In this document: positions 32,960 to 43,081 of the stretch, piece after piece
Layout: every line of letters starts with the position of its first letter
Position numbering within the stretch: position 1 is the stretch's first letter
Assembly: GCA_025991245.1 (NCBI GenBank)
Contig: BQMJ01000053.1
Span: 62,001-126,000, forward strand
DNA length: 64,000 nt
Reading direction: 5' to 3'
Origin: Galdieria partita
Taxonomy: Eukaryota; Rhodophyta; Bangiophyceae; Galdieriales; Galdieriaceae
Made by a program: the position numbers and the translations under genes
The notes under the pieces: model-generated
What the model was told of the DNA's origin: nothing
Databases searched by the model: none
The model's input: only the letters and a program-made list of their open reading frames with translations

Positions 32960-33385
32960 TCAAAATAAGCTCAACTTTCTTTCAAATACTGTTAGAGAAT
33001 CGGTCTCGACATTCTCTTCTCTTTCCTCTGGAGGGGATAAAAAGTCTTCAAAAGTTATTTCCTCGTCTCTTCCGAGTATCGTGTCTAGTCCCGGTTGAGT
33101 TGTTTGGAAGCCAGGTAACTTGTGAAATTGTCCCAAAATACGGCGTTCAATATCTATTCTTAACGGAACTTGACTTCCTAAAGCCAACGCTGCTAACTTG
33201 TGACGTGCTTGCAGTTCTTGTTCCAAATTCTAAAACTCAAGTGAACAACAAATATAAAAAGTATCCACTTTTACCTTGTCTTGAATTTCTTCTACCGGAT
33301 GTTTGGTCTTTAAACAGTTTGGTTTTGTAAACTGCTTTCCTTGCAGCCAAGTATGGTCCGTTTGTCGAGTATCCCAACGATCCAT
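32960..33385 (-). CDS. POMP: Proteasome maturation factor UMP1/POMP
   Basis: Two exons (intron 33230-33274) give 126 residues. UMP1 assists half-proteasome dimerisation and is degraded as the first substrate. The conserved HP(L/V)E motif is present as HPVEEIQDK, followed by the LG-x-x-PLRIDIE stretch where POMP has LFAPLKLQME, then GRDEEITFEDFL matching the GNDETIGFEDIL block, and a terminal ERKLSLF like the human YKLGLL. The N-terminus MDRWDTRQTDHTWL is unconserved. Length and the ordered blocks make the call firm despite the family's divergence. Confidence 0.88.
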
Positions 33386-33415
33386 TGTCTTCAAAAATGT
33401 CTAATTTATTGGATT

Positions 33416-34599
33416 TTATGACAAGTTGGAACGCTCTCGAAATTCTTCAATCATCAAACTCAATCCATCACGTAACCGAATTTTTGGTTGCCAATTGAGC
33501 AAGTTCTTGGCCTGTCATAGCAAATCAAAACAACCGTCAACGAGCTTATATTCTATTTACCTTGGTAATATCTGGTTGTCTTCTGGTTGGATCATCAGGT
33601 GTAGCTGCCATATGTACTATCTCAAGGTTAGGATTCACCATTTCACGGACAATATTTGCTAAGGATTCAACGGTAAACTCGTCCGGATTACCCAAATTGA
33701 ACGGCCCAGTATGTTCAGAATTCATCATACGGATCATTCCATCCACTAAATCCGAAACATAACAAAATGAACGGGTCTGTTTACCATCTCCATACAATGT
33801 CAAAGGTTTTCCTTCGAGTGCTTGTGTCACAAAATTAGATACAACTCTTCCATCGTTTTCAACCATTCGAGGTCCATAAGTGTTAAAGATTCGTACAATT
33901 CGAACTTCCACACCATGTTGTCGTGCATAATCCTATGCATTCATTCAAATATGAGACTCCCAAGAATAGGAATAGTTCCTACTACCATTGTCAAAGTTTC
34001 CGCAACGCGTTTTCCTTCATCATAACAACTTCTCAAACCACAGGGATTCACATTGCCCCAGTATTCTTCTGACTGTGGATGAACCTGTGGATCTCCATAT
34101 ACTTCAGAAGTAGAAGCCAATAAAAAACGAGCTCCAACACGTTTCGCCAAACCCAGCATATTCAAAGTCCCCAATACGTTGGTCTTTACAGTTTTAATAG
34201 CGTTGTATTTATAATGGACTGGAGATGCAGGACAGGCAAGATGATATATCTGGTCTACTTCTGCTTGATAAGGTAAAGTGACGTCGTGACGAATAAACTC
34301 AAACTTGGGATGGTTAAGCCATTTCAAAATGTTGCTCTTCTTTCCAGTGAAAAGACTGTCTATCACAATAACTTCATTCCCTTCTTCCATAAGGCGGTCA
34401 ACTAAATGTGAACCAATAAATCCTGCTCCTCCAGTAACCAAAACACGCTTGTAGTTGTTGGGACGATTGGGAGCATAATAACCACGCCTTTCAATACCAA
34501 GTTAAGGGAGACATAAGCTCACATACATAATTTCACTCACCACTTTGCCAAGTGATCATGGTTGATAGGGTCAGGTTCCAAAGAAGTTTCAACAGGCAT
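33416..34599 (-). CDS. UXS1: UDP-glucuronate decarboxylase (UDP-xylose synthase)
   Basis: Four exons (introns 34488-34540, 33933-33985, 33512-33560) give 342 residues. The enzyme converts UDP-glucuronate to UDP-xylose for cell-wall and glycoprotein synthesis. The Rossmann glycine motif [42 protein letters not shown] and the catalytic [11 protein letters not shown] (YxxxK) are intact, as are [10 protein letters not shown] and the UXS-specific [14 protein letters not shown]-type stretch. There is no N-terminal membrane anchor, so it is the cytosolic form. It lies in a same-strand run with UMP1, 30 bp apart. Confidence 0.95.
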
Positions 34600-34670
34600 A
34601 TTCACTTGTTTTGCTTTGTGCGAAAGAATCCCGCCAAAATGCAATGGAAATGTTCACATTTTATTATCAT

Positions 34671-35351
34671 TCACAAACTAGAAGTAGGACAAGGGAGGGC
34701 AGTAGGTGCGAGATACTTGACACCCGATTCTGTGACATTACTCTTGGTATAAGAATAGGAATTGCCTACAGTAGGACTTAGATATCCCGAATTCTTAATC
34801 ACCGTTACAGCATCAGACACCGAGGAAACGAGCACTGGAGAAAATCCTCTATTGTCTGCAGGAACGAGGTTTCCAATGACCCTCCCTAAGACTCTGTGTT
34901 CTCCTTCTATAATGGCTACTTGAGCCGCTACCTGAGCTGCATCGGATTGATTTTGAATGGATAGTTCCTTTACAGCAGCCAGGTATGCAGAATCAAAGTA
35001 CCCTTCGATTTCTTGTTGAGTTTCGATAAATGTGGTCAAGTCACTGAATGTCTTAGAGCCATTGGGGAAGCTAAACGTACTTGCCATCGAAACACCTCCT
35101 AGACTTGCCCAATAAGACTCATGGAGTTGTTCTTCTTCCAATGCTGCAGCAATGTAAGCAAGGTTGGCACCAACTAGGCCAAGTTGAGCAGCATTCTTAT
35201 ATCCATTGCTATAGAAAGTTACTGCCAGCTGTTCCGCTGTCCTTGCAATGTCTATTATATCCTTCACTGGAGTAACACAGTTGCTTTGTGCAGATATCGC
35301 CACGGCAATATGACAAAGAAAGATAAAAGCTAGCATATGATATCTATTCAT
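34671..35351 (-). CDS. Secreted ferritin-like (Ferritin_2/Rds1-type) protein
   Basis: A single exon of 226 residues with a signal peptide (MLAFIFLCHIAVAISAQS). The mature protein is a four-helix ferritin-like domain of the group found in bacterial and fungal secreted or surface proteins: NIDIARTAEQLAVTFYSNG-type first helix, ALEEEQLHESYWASLGG with candidate metal ligands, and QVAIIEGEHRVLGRVIGNLV with the second Glu..His pair. The C-terminus is Ser/Tyr/Thr-rich. It is not related closely to plastid ferritin at 17.9 kb. Function in this group is poorly known; stress-linked expression is reported for fungal Rds1. Intronless structure and taxonomic pattern hint at transfer, untested. Confidence 0.78.
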   Translation of the reverse strand: MNRYHMLAFIFLCHIAVAISAQSNCVTPVKDIIDIARTAEQLAVTFYSNGYKNAAQLGLVGANLAYIAAALEEEQLHESYWASLGGVSMASTFSFPNGSKTFSDLTTFIETQQEIEGYFDSAYLAAVKELSIQNQSDAAQVAAQVAIIEGEHRVLGRVIGNLVPADNRGFSPVLVSSVSDAVTVIKNSGYLSPTVGNSYSYTKSNVTESGVKYLAPTALPCPTSSL

Positions 35352-35920
35352 GATGTTGAACTAAACACAAAGCACAATCGTAAAAAAGAAAAGATGAAAA
35401 CAGTTGCTGTATTTGAAGAGCTCATGGAAGCTTCTTTTACAAGCGATACAATGACCAGATGGTTTCACAACGACCATCCCATGTGGTTCGATTTCTCATT
35501 GGAAATGGTCAAAAACAGCTTCTTCTATTCCTCAAGCGAATGTCGTTTCATTTGGGAAATTCGACCCAGCCTCCAATTTCTCCCAATCTACATTTCAACC
35601 ACATGGTCAAAGTCCCTGAAGAGTTGCAGATCTGGAACAGAAATAGTAGGACCCCATTGCGCCCAAAATTTTCCAACAGGGGAGACATACACAACATATG
35701 TGAACAAGGAGAGCAAGTACAACACTCTACCATGTAATATTTTCAAGTAGCTGTGACCTTGTAATAAAAACGACTCGTCGTAACCATCTGCTCATTGTTT
35801 ACAAGAAATTCATATCAAAGTCAGTTTATATTCTCTTTGCATTTTTTTCCAGATGATACCTTTTGCGCCATTTTTTTCAATTTTTCCAGAGCAGTCCCAA
35901 AAGCCGCGAAAGCCGTGTTG
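35352..35920. other. Intergenic, with an unassigned 118-codon open frame
   Basis: A plus-strand ATG frame at 35394-35750 (MKTVAVFEELMEASFTSDTM...) has no stop but no recognised family either. Its beginning (FTSDTMTRWFHNDHP) loosely recalls an acetyltransferase start, yet nothing downstream supports that fold. It may be a relic or chance. The rest is the calmodulin upstream region. Confidence 0.3.
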
Positions 35921-36686
35921 ATGACGAGTTCCAAGGTAGGGATTGACCACACTGAGTAACCCAAGTTGTGTATTCTGAGACACAATTAGAGCACTAAAAG
36001 CAACGAAAAAGTTCAAATTACCAAAGAACAAGAGGAAGAGTTTCGTGAAGCCTTTACGTTATTTGACAAAGATGGGGACGGTAGGGCTCGTCCTCCCAAG
36101 TGTAATGGTGTGACGAAAAACCACTGCTAGGTAACATCACTGTAAAAGAATTGGGTACAGTTGTTCGTTCCTTGGGCCAGAGTCCTACAGAGGCAGAGTT
36201 GAGAGAAATGATTGCCGAAGTAGATAAGGATGGAAATGGGACCATCGACTTTCAAGGTTGGTTTGTCTTTTGTGAGAGGAAGAGAATGCTGACATAACGA
36301 GCCTTGCAGAATTTCTTGATTTGATGTCGAGGCATATGAGACAAGCAGACACAGAAGAAGAAATTCGTGAAGCTTTCAAAGTATTCGATAAGGTGCGTGA
36401 TTATATTGAATATATAACCAGTTGAAGTTTGTATTTACCATATATGTGTGTGTGTTTATGTATATATGCAGGATGGAAATGGTTATATTTCTGCTGCCGA
36501 GCTACGTCATGTCATGACTAGTTTAGGAGAGAAACTTACCGATGAAGAGGTACCTAACTTGATGATTGATAAATATTTTATTCTGATTCAGTTGCAAAGG
36601 TTGATGAAATGATACGAGAAGCCGATACAGATGGAGATGGTCAGATCAACTATCAAGAATTTGTCAAGATGATGATGATACGATAG
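35921..36686 (+). CDS. CALM: Calmodulin
   Basis: Six exons (introns 35936-35989, 36081-36130, 36257-36309, 36393-36471, 36550-36599) give 159 residues. Calmodulin relays Ca2+ signals to kinases, channels and the cytoskeleton. Four EF-hand loops are present: DKDGDGNITVKE across the second intron, [12 protein letters not shown] across the third, [12 protein letters not shown] across the fourth, and [12 protein letters not shown]. The first exon is only 15 nt (MTSSK) and was placed because the coding frame has no ATG before its TAG. The N-terminus is about ten residues longer than canonical calmodulin, and the C-terminus ends KMMMIR. Confidence 0.94.
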
Positions 36687-36765
36687 AGTGGAAAATTGTT
36701 CAAGTTATATGTGCTGCGAGGAGATTTACTGAAAGGCAAGGAGTAAATGTAGTTGTTTTTGATAT

Positions 36766-37668
36766 CTATACATGAATACCTAAAGTTCAGTTCGTCACGT
36801 TAACGAATGCTGAGAATAACAAGTACGACTTCTTACCTCTGGATTGTTCAGTAAATGACTCTTCTAAAGAAAGAGCACCAGAGTGACGGTTATGCATCTT
36901 TCGAGTGTAGTTTGATGGAAACAGACCGTACTTGTCGTGAAGTTGTCCCAACCACCAACCACTTGTGTCATACGCCACCACTTGGATATGGTCACCTTTC
37001 CGAAATGATAGCTCATCAGCTTCTTGTCCCTGAAAATCATATAGAGCTATCATATAACTTCTTCCACTAGGAGTTCGTAAAAGATCTCCACTTCCTTTTT
37101 CTACACTTTTGCCTATTAAGGTCGAATCTCGAGTGTCCAAGTCTTCCGAATCTCGAAGGGACTAGAATAACTAGTGTAACAAGGCCAATATCTGAAGGCG
37201 TGGGAATATCATACCTTGTCCAAATTCACTGTCGTTCCCTGCTGCTCTGTTACTTCAGTCGAAATTCTTCCACTGGAGGGCACTTCAGGTGACACAATAC
37301 GACTTCCATGTGACAAGTACGTAACGATTCTCTGAAAGCCGTCAACAAGATTTCTTTGGACAGCCAACAAGTCCCCATAAACCTCAGTGGCTTCTTGGTC
37401 GAAACAAGTTTCTTCAAAGACGTTCCTTCTTCAGTGAGCAATAACTACAGGATATCGAAGCAGTTTACCTATTTACAAGCTCCAGTCTGCTTTGCACTCT
37501 GTGTAGACCAAACTGAGCAGCATCAAGGCACAGTACGACAGAAACCAACGCTTGCTGCTGTTGAGGAGTGAAAGATTCCACAAAGCTGAGCAAACCTTCG
37601 TGCACTCTTTGCAACAAGTGTAACAAATACGGTGCATTTCTTTGAAACTGGGTATAAGCTTCTGACAT
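36766..37668 (-). CDS. SH3-domain protein with helical N-terminal region
   Basis: Introns 37426-37468 and 37162-37214 are well supported, and a third (36836-36780) is likely because its donor is strong; the product is about 249 residues. If that last intron is retained the frame instead ends at 36787 (261 residues). The C-terminal SH3 domain reads ALYDFQGQEADELSFRKGD, then GWWLGQLHDKYGLFPSNY, with the ligand-pocket ALYDF, WW and P-x-x-Y residues all intact. The first ~160 residues are predicted helical (YLLHLLQRVHEGLLSFVESF; VYGDLLAVQRNLVDGFQRIV), as in BAR-SH3 proteins that act in endocytosis, but BAR homology is not demonstrable by eye. Confidence 0.72.
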
Positions 37669-37699
37669 AAGATCCAACAACAATCCAATTTACATTGCT

Positions 37700-38875
37700 T
37701 CAATTTTTATTCACAACGGGTAGTGGAAAGTTCTCTTTGTTGGTAAAATTATTGACATATTCGCTACGAATTTCATCAAAAAATGGATGTTGTAGAGCAT
37801 CTGATGCGGTGATCCGTTTAGAAGGGTCAAGACAAAGCATTTGTGTTAATAAATCACAGCCATCTTTTCCTAGCTGAGGAATAATCTAAAGGTATAAAAT
37901 ATTCAAAACAAGTTAAAAAGTGACAAGGTAACGAGTCTTACTTTATAGAGCTCTGTCGGTTTCCATTGAGGGAAGTCATGCCAATCTCGAAGCGTCTCTA
38001 CAGTTGGCCATGTTTCATTCGAAGGAGTTCCCATGATCCTAAGAATAGTTATAATCAGTCCGAAAATGAAACGACAAGGAAAATGTACCTGAAAATGGCC
38101 AATAACTGTTCGATTTCACTTTCACCACAGAAAAGCGGTCTTCCGGTTACCATTTCAGCCAAGATACATCCGATACTCCAAATATCAATAGGAGTAGAAT
38201 AGCATTTGGAGCCTAGCAGAATTTCTGGGGCACGATACCAAAGAGTTACCACCTCGTGAGTGTATTTTCCAATAGGAATACTAAACGAACGTCCAAGTCC
38301 GAAATCTGCCAATTTAATGATCTCATCCTTAGATACCAGCAGATTCTGAGGTTTTAAATCACGGTGCATCACACCATGTGAATGACAATGTTCAATTCCT
38401 AAAAGTATTTGATAGGCGAAATGCTATGTAAATCAACCGTAACATCAGATAATGACAAATAAAATGTTCGACAAACGTACCATAGCTTGATTCTTATCAA
38501 GTCCTGTTCCTCTACCTTTCTTAGAAATCATATAGTGCTTGAGATCATGCTCCAAGTATTCAAAAACCAAGTACAATACAGGCTTGCCGTTTCTGGAAGC
38601 AGTGTGTAGCACGTCAGAAAGCCTTGACAAACCAAGACAACGTTACTACTATGTTTCCTTTTAGATACCATATCTTACTTTACTATGTATGGACATTCTG
38701 AAAGTGCTCTTAATATTGATACTTCTCTCAAAGTAGTAGCGGGGACCCCTTCGTCTTCGTTTACCAAAAGGGTTTTCTTCAGTGCAACAATTTCGTTGGT
38801 TCTAATATCTTGAGCTTTATACACCTTTCCATAAGTACCTTCTCCTAAAACTTCGGTCCTTTTATAATTTTCCAT
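37700..38875 (-). CDS. Cyclin-dependent kinase, CDKB-like (PATTLRE helix)
   Basis: Five exons (introns 38623-38678, 38424-38480, 38039-38088, 37886-37941) give 318 residues. The kinase is complete: [11 protein letters not shown] glycine loop, VALKK lysine, [19 protein letters not shown], and [10 protein letters not shown]. The cyclin-binding helix reads [14 protein letters not shown], so PATTLRE replaces PSTAIRE; plant and algal CDKB kinases have PPTALRE or PPTTLRE, and the DEEGVP context also fits CDKB. The inhibitory Thr/Tyr pair appears as GTY in the glycine loop, and the T-loop has [11 protein letters not shown]. CDKBs act at G2/M in the green and red lineages. Confidence 0.9.
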
Positions 38876-39030
38876 ATGGTGGCGTTTATGAGAAAGTAGT
38901 TTGCACTTTCCACCAAAGAAGAAATTTCAGCGGGACAGATGGACACAGGACAACAAGTCTTTGAAAATTCAAATTTGAAAATCTTCTCTTGGTAATGCCT
39001 GTCACAATGTCGTCCTAATAGAAATTTATT

Positions 39031-41067
39031 CTATTTCCTCCAAAATGAAAGCGCCAATTGCAAAGAGGCACCTTCTGCATTTCTTTTCAAGTCTCTCAAA
39101 ACTACCTTGGAGCAATTTCTTCCAGGAGCCCCTGAGACACCTCCACCTGGATGAGCTCCACTTCCACAGAGATATAAACCAGATATAGGTGTTCGATAAC
39201 GAGAATAACCAGCCGCTGGTCTCAAAGAATATAGTTGATCTAAAGACATGGCACCATGAAAGATATTTCCTTCAGTCAGCCCAAACACGCGTTCTAAATC
39301 TTTGGGAGACAAGGCATCATAGCCAATTATGCTCTCGATAAAGCCAGGCGCATAATCTTCAACCATTGAAAAAACTCGATCAACAAATGCTTTTTTAAAA
39401 TTCGAATCCTCCCATGGAGCATTATATGGAACATACTGCACGAATAATCCTGCCACTGCCTGGCCTCGAGGAGCCAGTGTGGGATCTATTGCACTGGGTA
39501 TAGTCATTTCGACAATAGGAACGGCGCTTGGTCGATGATGCGCAGAACAATCTTTGTACGCCTTTTCAATCATATCCAAGTTATCGCTGCCAAGATGAAT
39601 GGTTCCTTTGTGCTCCGGTCCTGCAGCAAGTGTCGTGGGTTCGCCTTCAAATGTTTGACGTTTTGGAAAGCAACGAAAATGAGGCAACTTCTTCAGTGCA
39701 ACATTGATTTTAAAAACGGGAGAACGAAAATCCAAGTTTTGTATTTTGGAGACAAAATCATCAGGTAAGCTACCTTTTGGACATAACGTCAAAAAGGTAC
39801 GTTTAGGATCTGCATTAGAAAGGACACAGCGACCGAATATACTTTTCCCATCCAATGTCTCCACTCCTTTCGTTTTTCCTTGTGTTTCATCCACTAATAT
39901 AGACTTCACTGATGTATCTGTTTGAATAACAACTCCAGCGTCAATTGCAGCAGACGCAAGAGACTCAGAAAGGGAACCCATTCCTCCCTTCACATAGGAC
40001 CACTCACCTCCAAGAACATGATGCAACAACACATATCCTGTACCCGGTGTGTCAGGACCAGCCATAGTACCTATAACAGAATCCGTGGCCTAGTACGAAA
40101 TAAAAATAATGTTCTAGTTGCGCTCAGAACATTTCTTACTAGAGTAGATAACAAGGGTTCAGAATGAAACCAACGCTTGAGCATTTTGGAAGAGTTGGAA
40201 AACAGAAGCTCGAAAAACTCGGTCATCTCCTTTCTACTAAAAAGTGACTCTCGCAATAAATGAAAACCGGCACGAGATGAAGACCATTTTTCTGCAAGCG
40301 ATAAACTTGATATATCATTATACAATGCATCATAAGGAGCTTCATCAAAAAAAGGCTCTACGAGTCGACATAATTTTGAAAGCCAGCGCTAGTTCAAAAT
40401 GAGAGTATTATAATTTACATGTATCATAAAGGTTATTGTGGAAAAGCATACCAAGTACTGTGGATATCGCATAGCATCCTCAGTGGAGAATTTGGTTATT
40501 TGTTCTTTGCAAAATTCCACGTCAGGACTAAGAAACAGATACTTCTTTCCATCTGAGAGAGGCGTAAAACTCGAAGGGTTTCTAGAAAACTTTCAGTTCA
40601 AGTTATTCTATATCAGCTATGACCATACCTTGTGATAACGGAGTAGCCGTATTTGGTAAGATTCAATTCTCTAACAATTTCTGGGCGAAACAAACTCTGT
40701 ACATAGCTAGCAAAAATGAGGACTGACAACGAATCACTGGAAAACCCAAAATACCTCGCACGACTAAAGTGAAATCCACTAATGAGCTCTTCCGTTACAG
40801 CTGCACCTCCCAAAACCTTTCTCCTTTCCAATACCAACACTTTGGCTCGCTAGAAATCCACCTTACTCGGAGTTGTCATCAGAAACAAATTTCAGAGTTT
40901 ACCTTTTTAGCCAAATACGCAGCAGCAACTAAGCCATTATGACCTCCTCCTATTATGATCGCATCCCAGTGAGTTTTCTCGATAGGTGTCTGACTTGCAC
41001 TTCTTCGAAAGGTCAGGTGCAAATTTTCTCCAAACCAAGCTCGTGAAAATGTCCTAAAGATATTCAT
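39031..41067 (-). CDS. PYROXD2: PYROXD2-like FAD-dependent oxidoreductase
   Basis: Six exons (introns 40850-40902, 40707-40754, 40582-40628, 40389-40451, 40090-40139) give 591 residues against 581 in human. PYROXD2 belongs to the phytoene-desaturase-like flavoproteins; the animal protein is mitochondrial with poorly known substrate. The dinucleotide motif AIIIGGGHNGLVAAAYLAKK is followed by VLVLERRKVLGG; WSYVKGGMGSLSESLA and the C-terminal YLCGSGAHPGGGVSGAPG match the family closely. An N-terminal arginine-rich stretch (MNIFRTFSRAWFGENLHLTFRR, first 20 residues) fits organelle import. A bacterial-type carotenoid oxidoreductase is the alternative, but the terminal block favours PYROXD2. Confidence 0.88.
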
Positions 41068-41618
41068 CTACATATACAAGGTTGAGCCTAAAATAGCACT
41101 TGGTTGCCATTATTCGTATTATTATTCGCTATGTGCGACATTCCAAATCAGTGGCGCCATTATGTTCTTAGCATTTTTTCTGCAACCACCACGGCGCTAA
41201 TGGTAAGTGAGTTCTTAGTTTCAGCTTTTGCCACCTCCGAATTTTGCATTATGATGAAGTATTTCATCCATGGCCTTTGAGTTCTTCAATGATTCTCTTT
41301 TCAGACTTGTCTGAGTGCCCACTTCTGTGTACGCAACACTTTGTTAAAAGGTTGCTGAAACTTCTTCCATAGGTTCCATGAATTTCAAACGAGTTCGGTA
41401 AGTTTTTGTATCTGTTGAAACCTCTGAGAAAGATGAGGCTTTCCAGACGGGCGGACAGATGTATTGCTGCTGAAACTGGAAAAAATGTCCTGACTCGAAG
41501 TTGATAGTAACCTATCATATCATGCCCTTGCTCAAGCCAATTTTTTTTCTATAGGCCTATATTTTTCTAAATAGTGAAATGAGGTGAATTGTTGTTGCAG
41601 CAGAGATTCCCAGTTAAT
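41068..41618. other. Intergenic between PYROXD2 and UbiB genes, with short unassigned frames
   Basis: Two ATG frames are seen: 41131-41280 plus (49 codons, MCDIPNQWRHYVLSIFS) and 41518-41264 minus (84 codons, MIGYYQLRVRTFFPV). Neither resembles a known family. The plus frame contains a hydrophobic stretch and a GTAAGT that could be a donor, so a small membrane-protein gene is conceivable but unproven. Confidence 0.25.
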
Positions 41619-43046
41619 CTACGAAACATTGTTTCTTACTGAATAGTTCTCACGAGAATAAGTCAACAACGTTTTTGACCACGCTTTGAACAGAAGCTGC
41701 GTTGCAAAAGGTGCGTATATGGTTGAGACATCCTTGGGATATCCAAGTTTTCGAGATATACCTCGAATCACGAGAAGAGGACGCAAGACAGTAAGCCATT
41801 GAGGATGTATCGAAGTTAGTAGATGAATGTAATCTTCTAAAGAGTACTTGTGTTGTCGATTATCGATTTCTGACTCATCAACCAATAACCAATGTTGAGC
41901 CATTTTTCTACCAAGGAACAAAGAAGCCAGTAACATTCCACAGTCGTCACCTGTTGTATTTACGAAACGTGAGAGTCTTTGAGTGTCTCTTAATGCAATA
42001 GCAATGAGAAAATTTGCAAGATTCCTCGTGAAAGCAAGATCAATGGAATAACATTTTCCAGTATCAATCAACACGATACGAAACTGTCTCTCGTCTTGTG
42101 GCCATTGTAGAATGATATTTCCTGGATGTGGATCCATATGAAGGAATCTTCTTTGAAATATCATCCTGGCAAATGCTTCATGCAAAGTTCGAGAGATACG
42201 AAATCGAGTTTCCTTATCGAGAGATAAGCAGTCGTCTATCTTCATTCCATCGATGAATTCCATCGTAAGAATTCTTCTAGAACATAAATTTGGAAAAATA
42301 TCAGGCACGTGAATATGGATGTTGCCTTGAAAGCATTGAGCAAGCCTTCGATTATTTGCCATCTCGGTCATAAAGTTCATTTCTTCTTGTATTTCTCGAC
42401 AAAATTCAGCAAAGATCTTCCAAATAGCAGGTTCATATCCACCTTTTAAGAATTGATAAACCGATAAGACCATTTCGAGAAATCGCAAGTCTTGAGTAAA
42501 ATGTACTAAAGTATTCGGCTTTTGAACTTTAACAGCAACAACGGTAGAAGAGGTTAGTATACGTGCCAAATGTACTTGTGCAATAGACGCACTACCAATA
42601 GGTTTTTCTGATATATTTGTAAGCAAAATACAAAAAGACCCCAAGTCACTTTGAAGAACTTGCAACAGGTCTTGAACAGGAACATTTTCCGCTTGGTCTT
42701 CAAGCGTTGATAATTCCTGTAGGTATTCCCTTGGTAGAACATTTTGTAACGATCCAGCATATTGCCCAAGTTTTATAAATAAGCCACCTTTGCTTTTACA
42801 AAACTGCTTCACTTTTTCAGCACAAAAACGGTGCAAAGTTATGGCTTCGGTTGTTTGTATATTTGGTAGAAAGTAGCCATAAGCTGGCAACCAAAATTTT
42901 CTATATTTTAATAGTATCCAGAGACAAAATCCTGCAGCTTGGCAATATCTTGTAAGGAATTTTGGATACTTTTCCTTCTTTGGAGATAATGAAAAGTGAA
43001 ACTTGATCCAGGAGAACAAAACGCAACGTGAGAACATTCCTAGCAT
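41619..43046 (-). CDS. ABC1/ADCK/UbiB-family atypical kinase
   Basis: A single exon of 475 residues. UbiB-family proteins are membrane-linked atypical kinases or ATPases supporting quinone and lipid metabolism in mitochondria and plastids. The family-specific KxGQ motif is present as [13 protein letters not shown], followed by EDQAENVP, the [12 protein letters not shown] loop, AVKVQKP with the ATP-site Lys, and [11 protein letters not shown] for the catalytic Asn. The DFG-equivalent is IDTGKCY, keeping D-x-G. A hydrophobic/aromatic N-terminal segment ([20 protein letters not shown]) may insert in a membrane. The eukaryotic ADCK1/ADCK5 branch is likely, not proven. Divergent from SF3B1, with 35 bp between ATGs. 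Confidence 0.88.
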   Translation of the reverse strand: MLGMFSRCVLFSWIKFHFSLSPKKEKYPKFLTRYCQAAGFCLWILLKYRKFWLPAYGYFLPNIQTTEAITLHRFCAEKVKQFCKSKGGLFIKLGQYAGSLQNVLPREYLQELSTLEDQAENVPVQDLLQVLQSDLGSFCILLTNISEKPIGSASIAQVHLARILTSSTVVAVKVQKPNTLVHFTQDLRFLEMVLSVYQFLKGGYEPAIWKIFAEFCREIQEEMNFMTEMANNRRLAQCFQGNIHIHVPDIFPNLCSRRILTMEFIDGMKIDDCLSLDKETRFRISRTLHEAFARMIFQRRFLHMDPHPGNIILQWPQDERQFRIVLIDTGKCYSIDLAFTRNLANFLIAIALRDTQRLSRFVNTTGDDCGMLLASLFLGRKMAQHWLLVDESEIDNRQHKYSLEDYIHLLTSIHPQWLTVLRPLLVIRGISRKLGYPKDVSTIYAPFATQLLFKAWSKTLLTYSRENYSVRNNVS

Positions 43047-43081
43047 TTCATTTTGACGGGTTGGGGACTAATTGGATTGAG

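Noticed and set aside
35394-35750. 118-codon frame as an acetyltransferase
   Set aside because: Only a weak similarity at the start; the rest does not follow the GNAT fold, so it is left unassigned.
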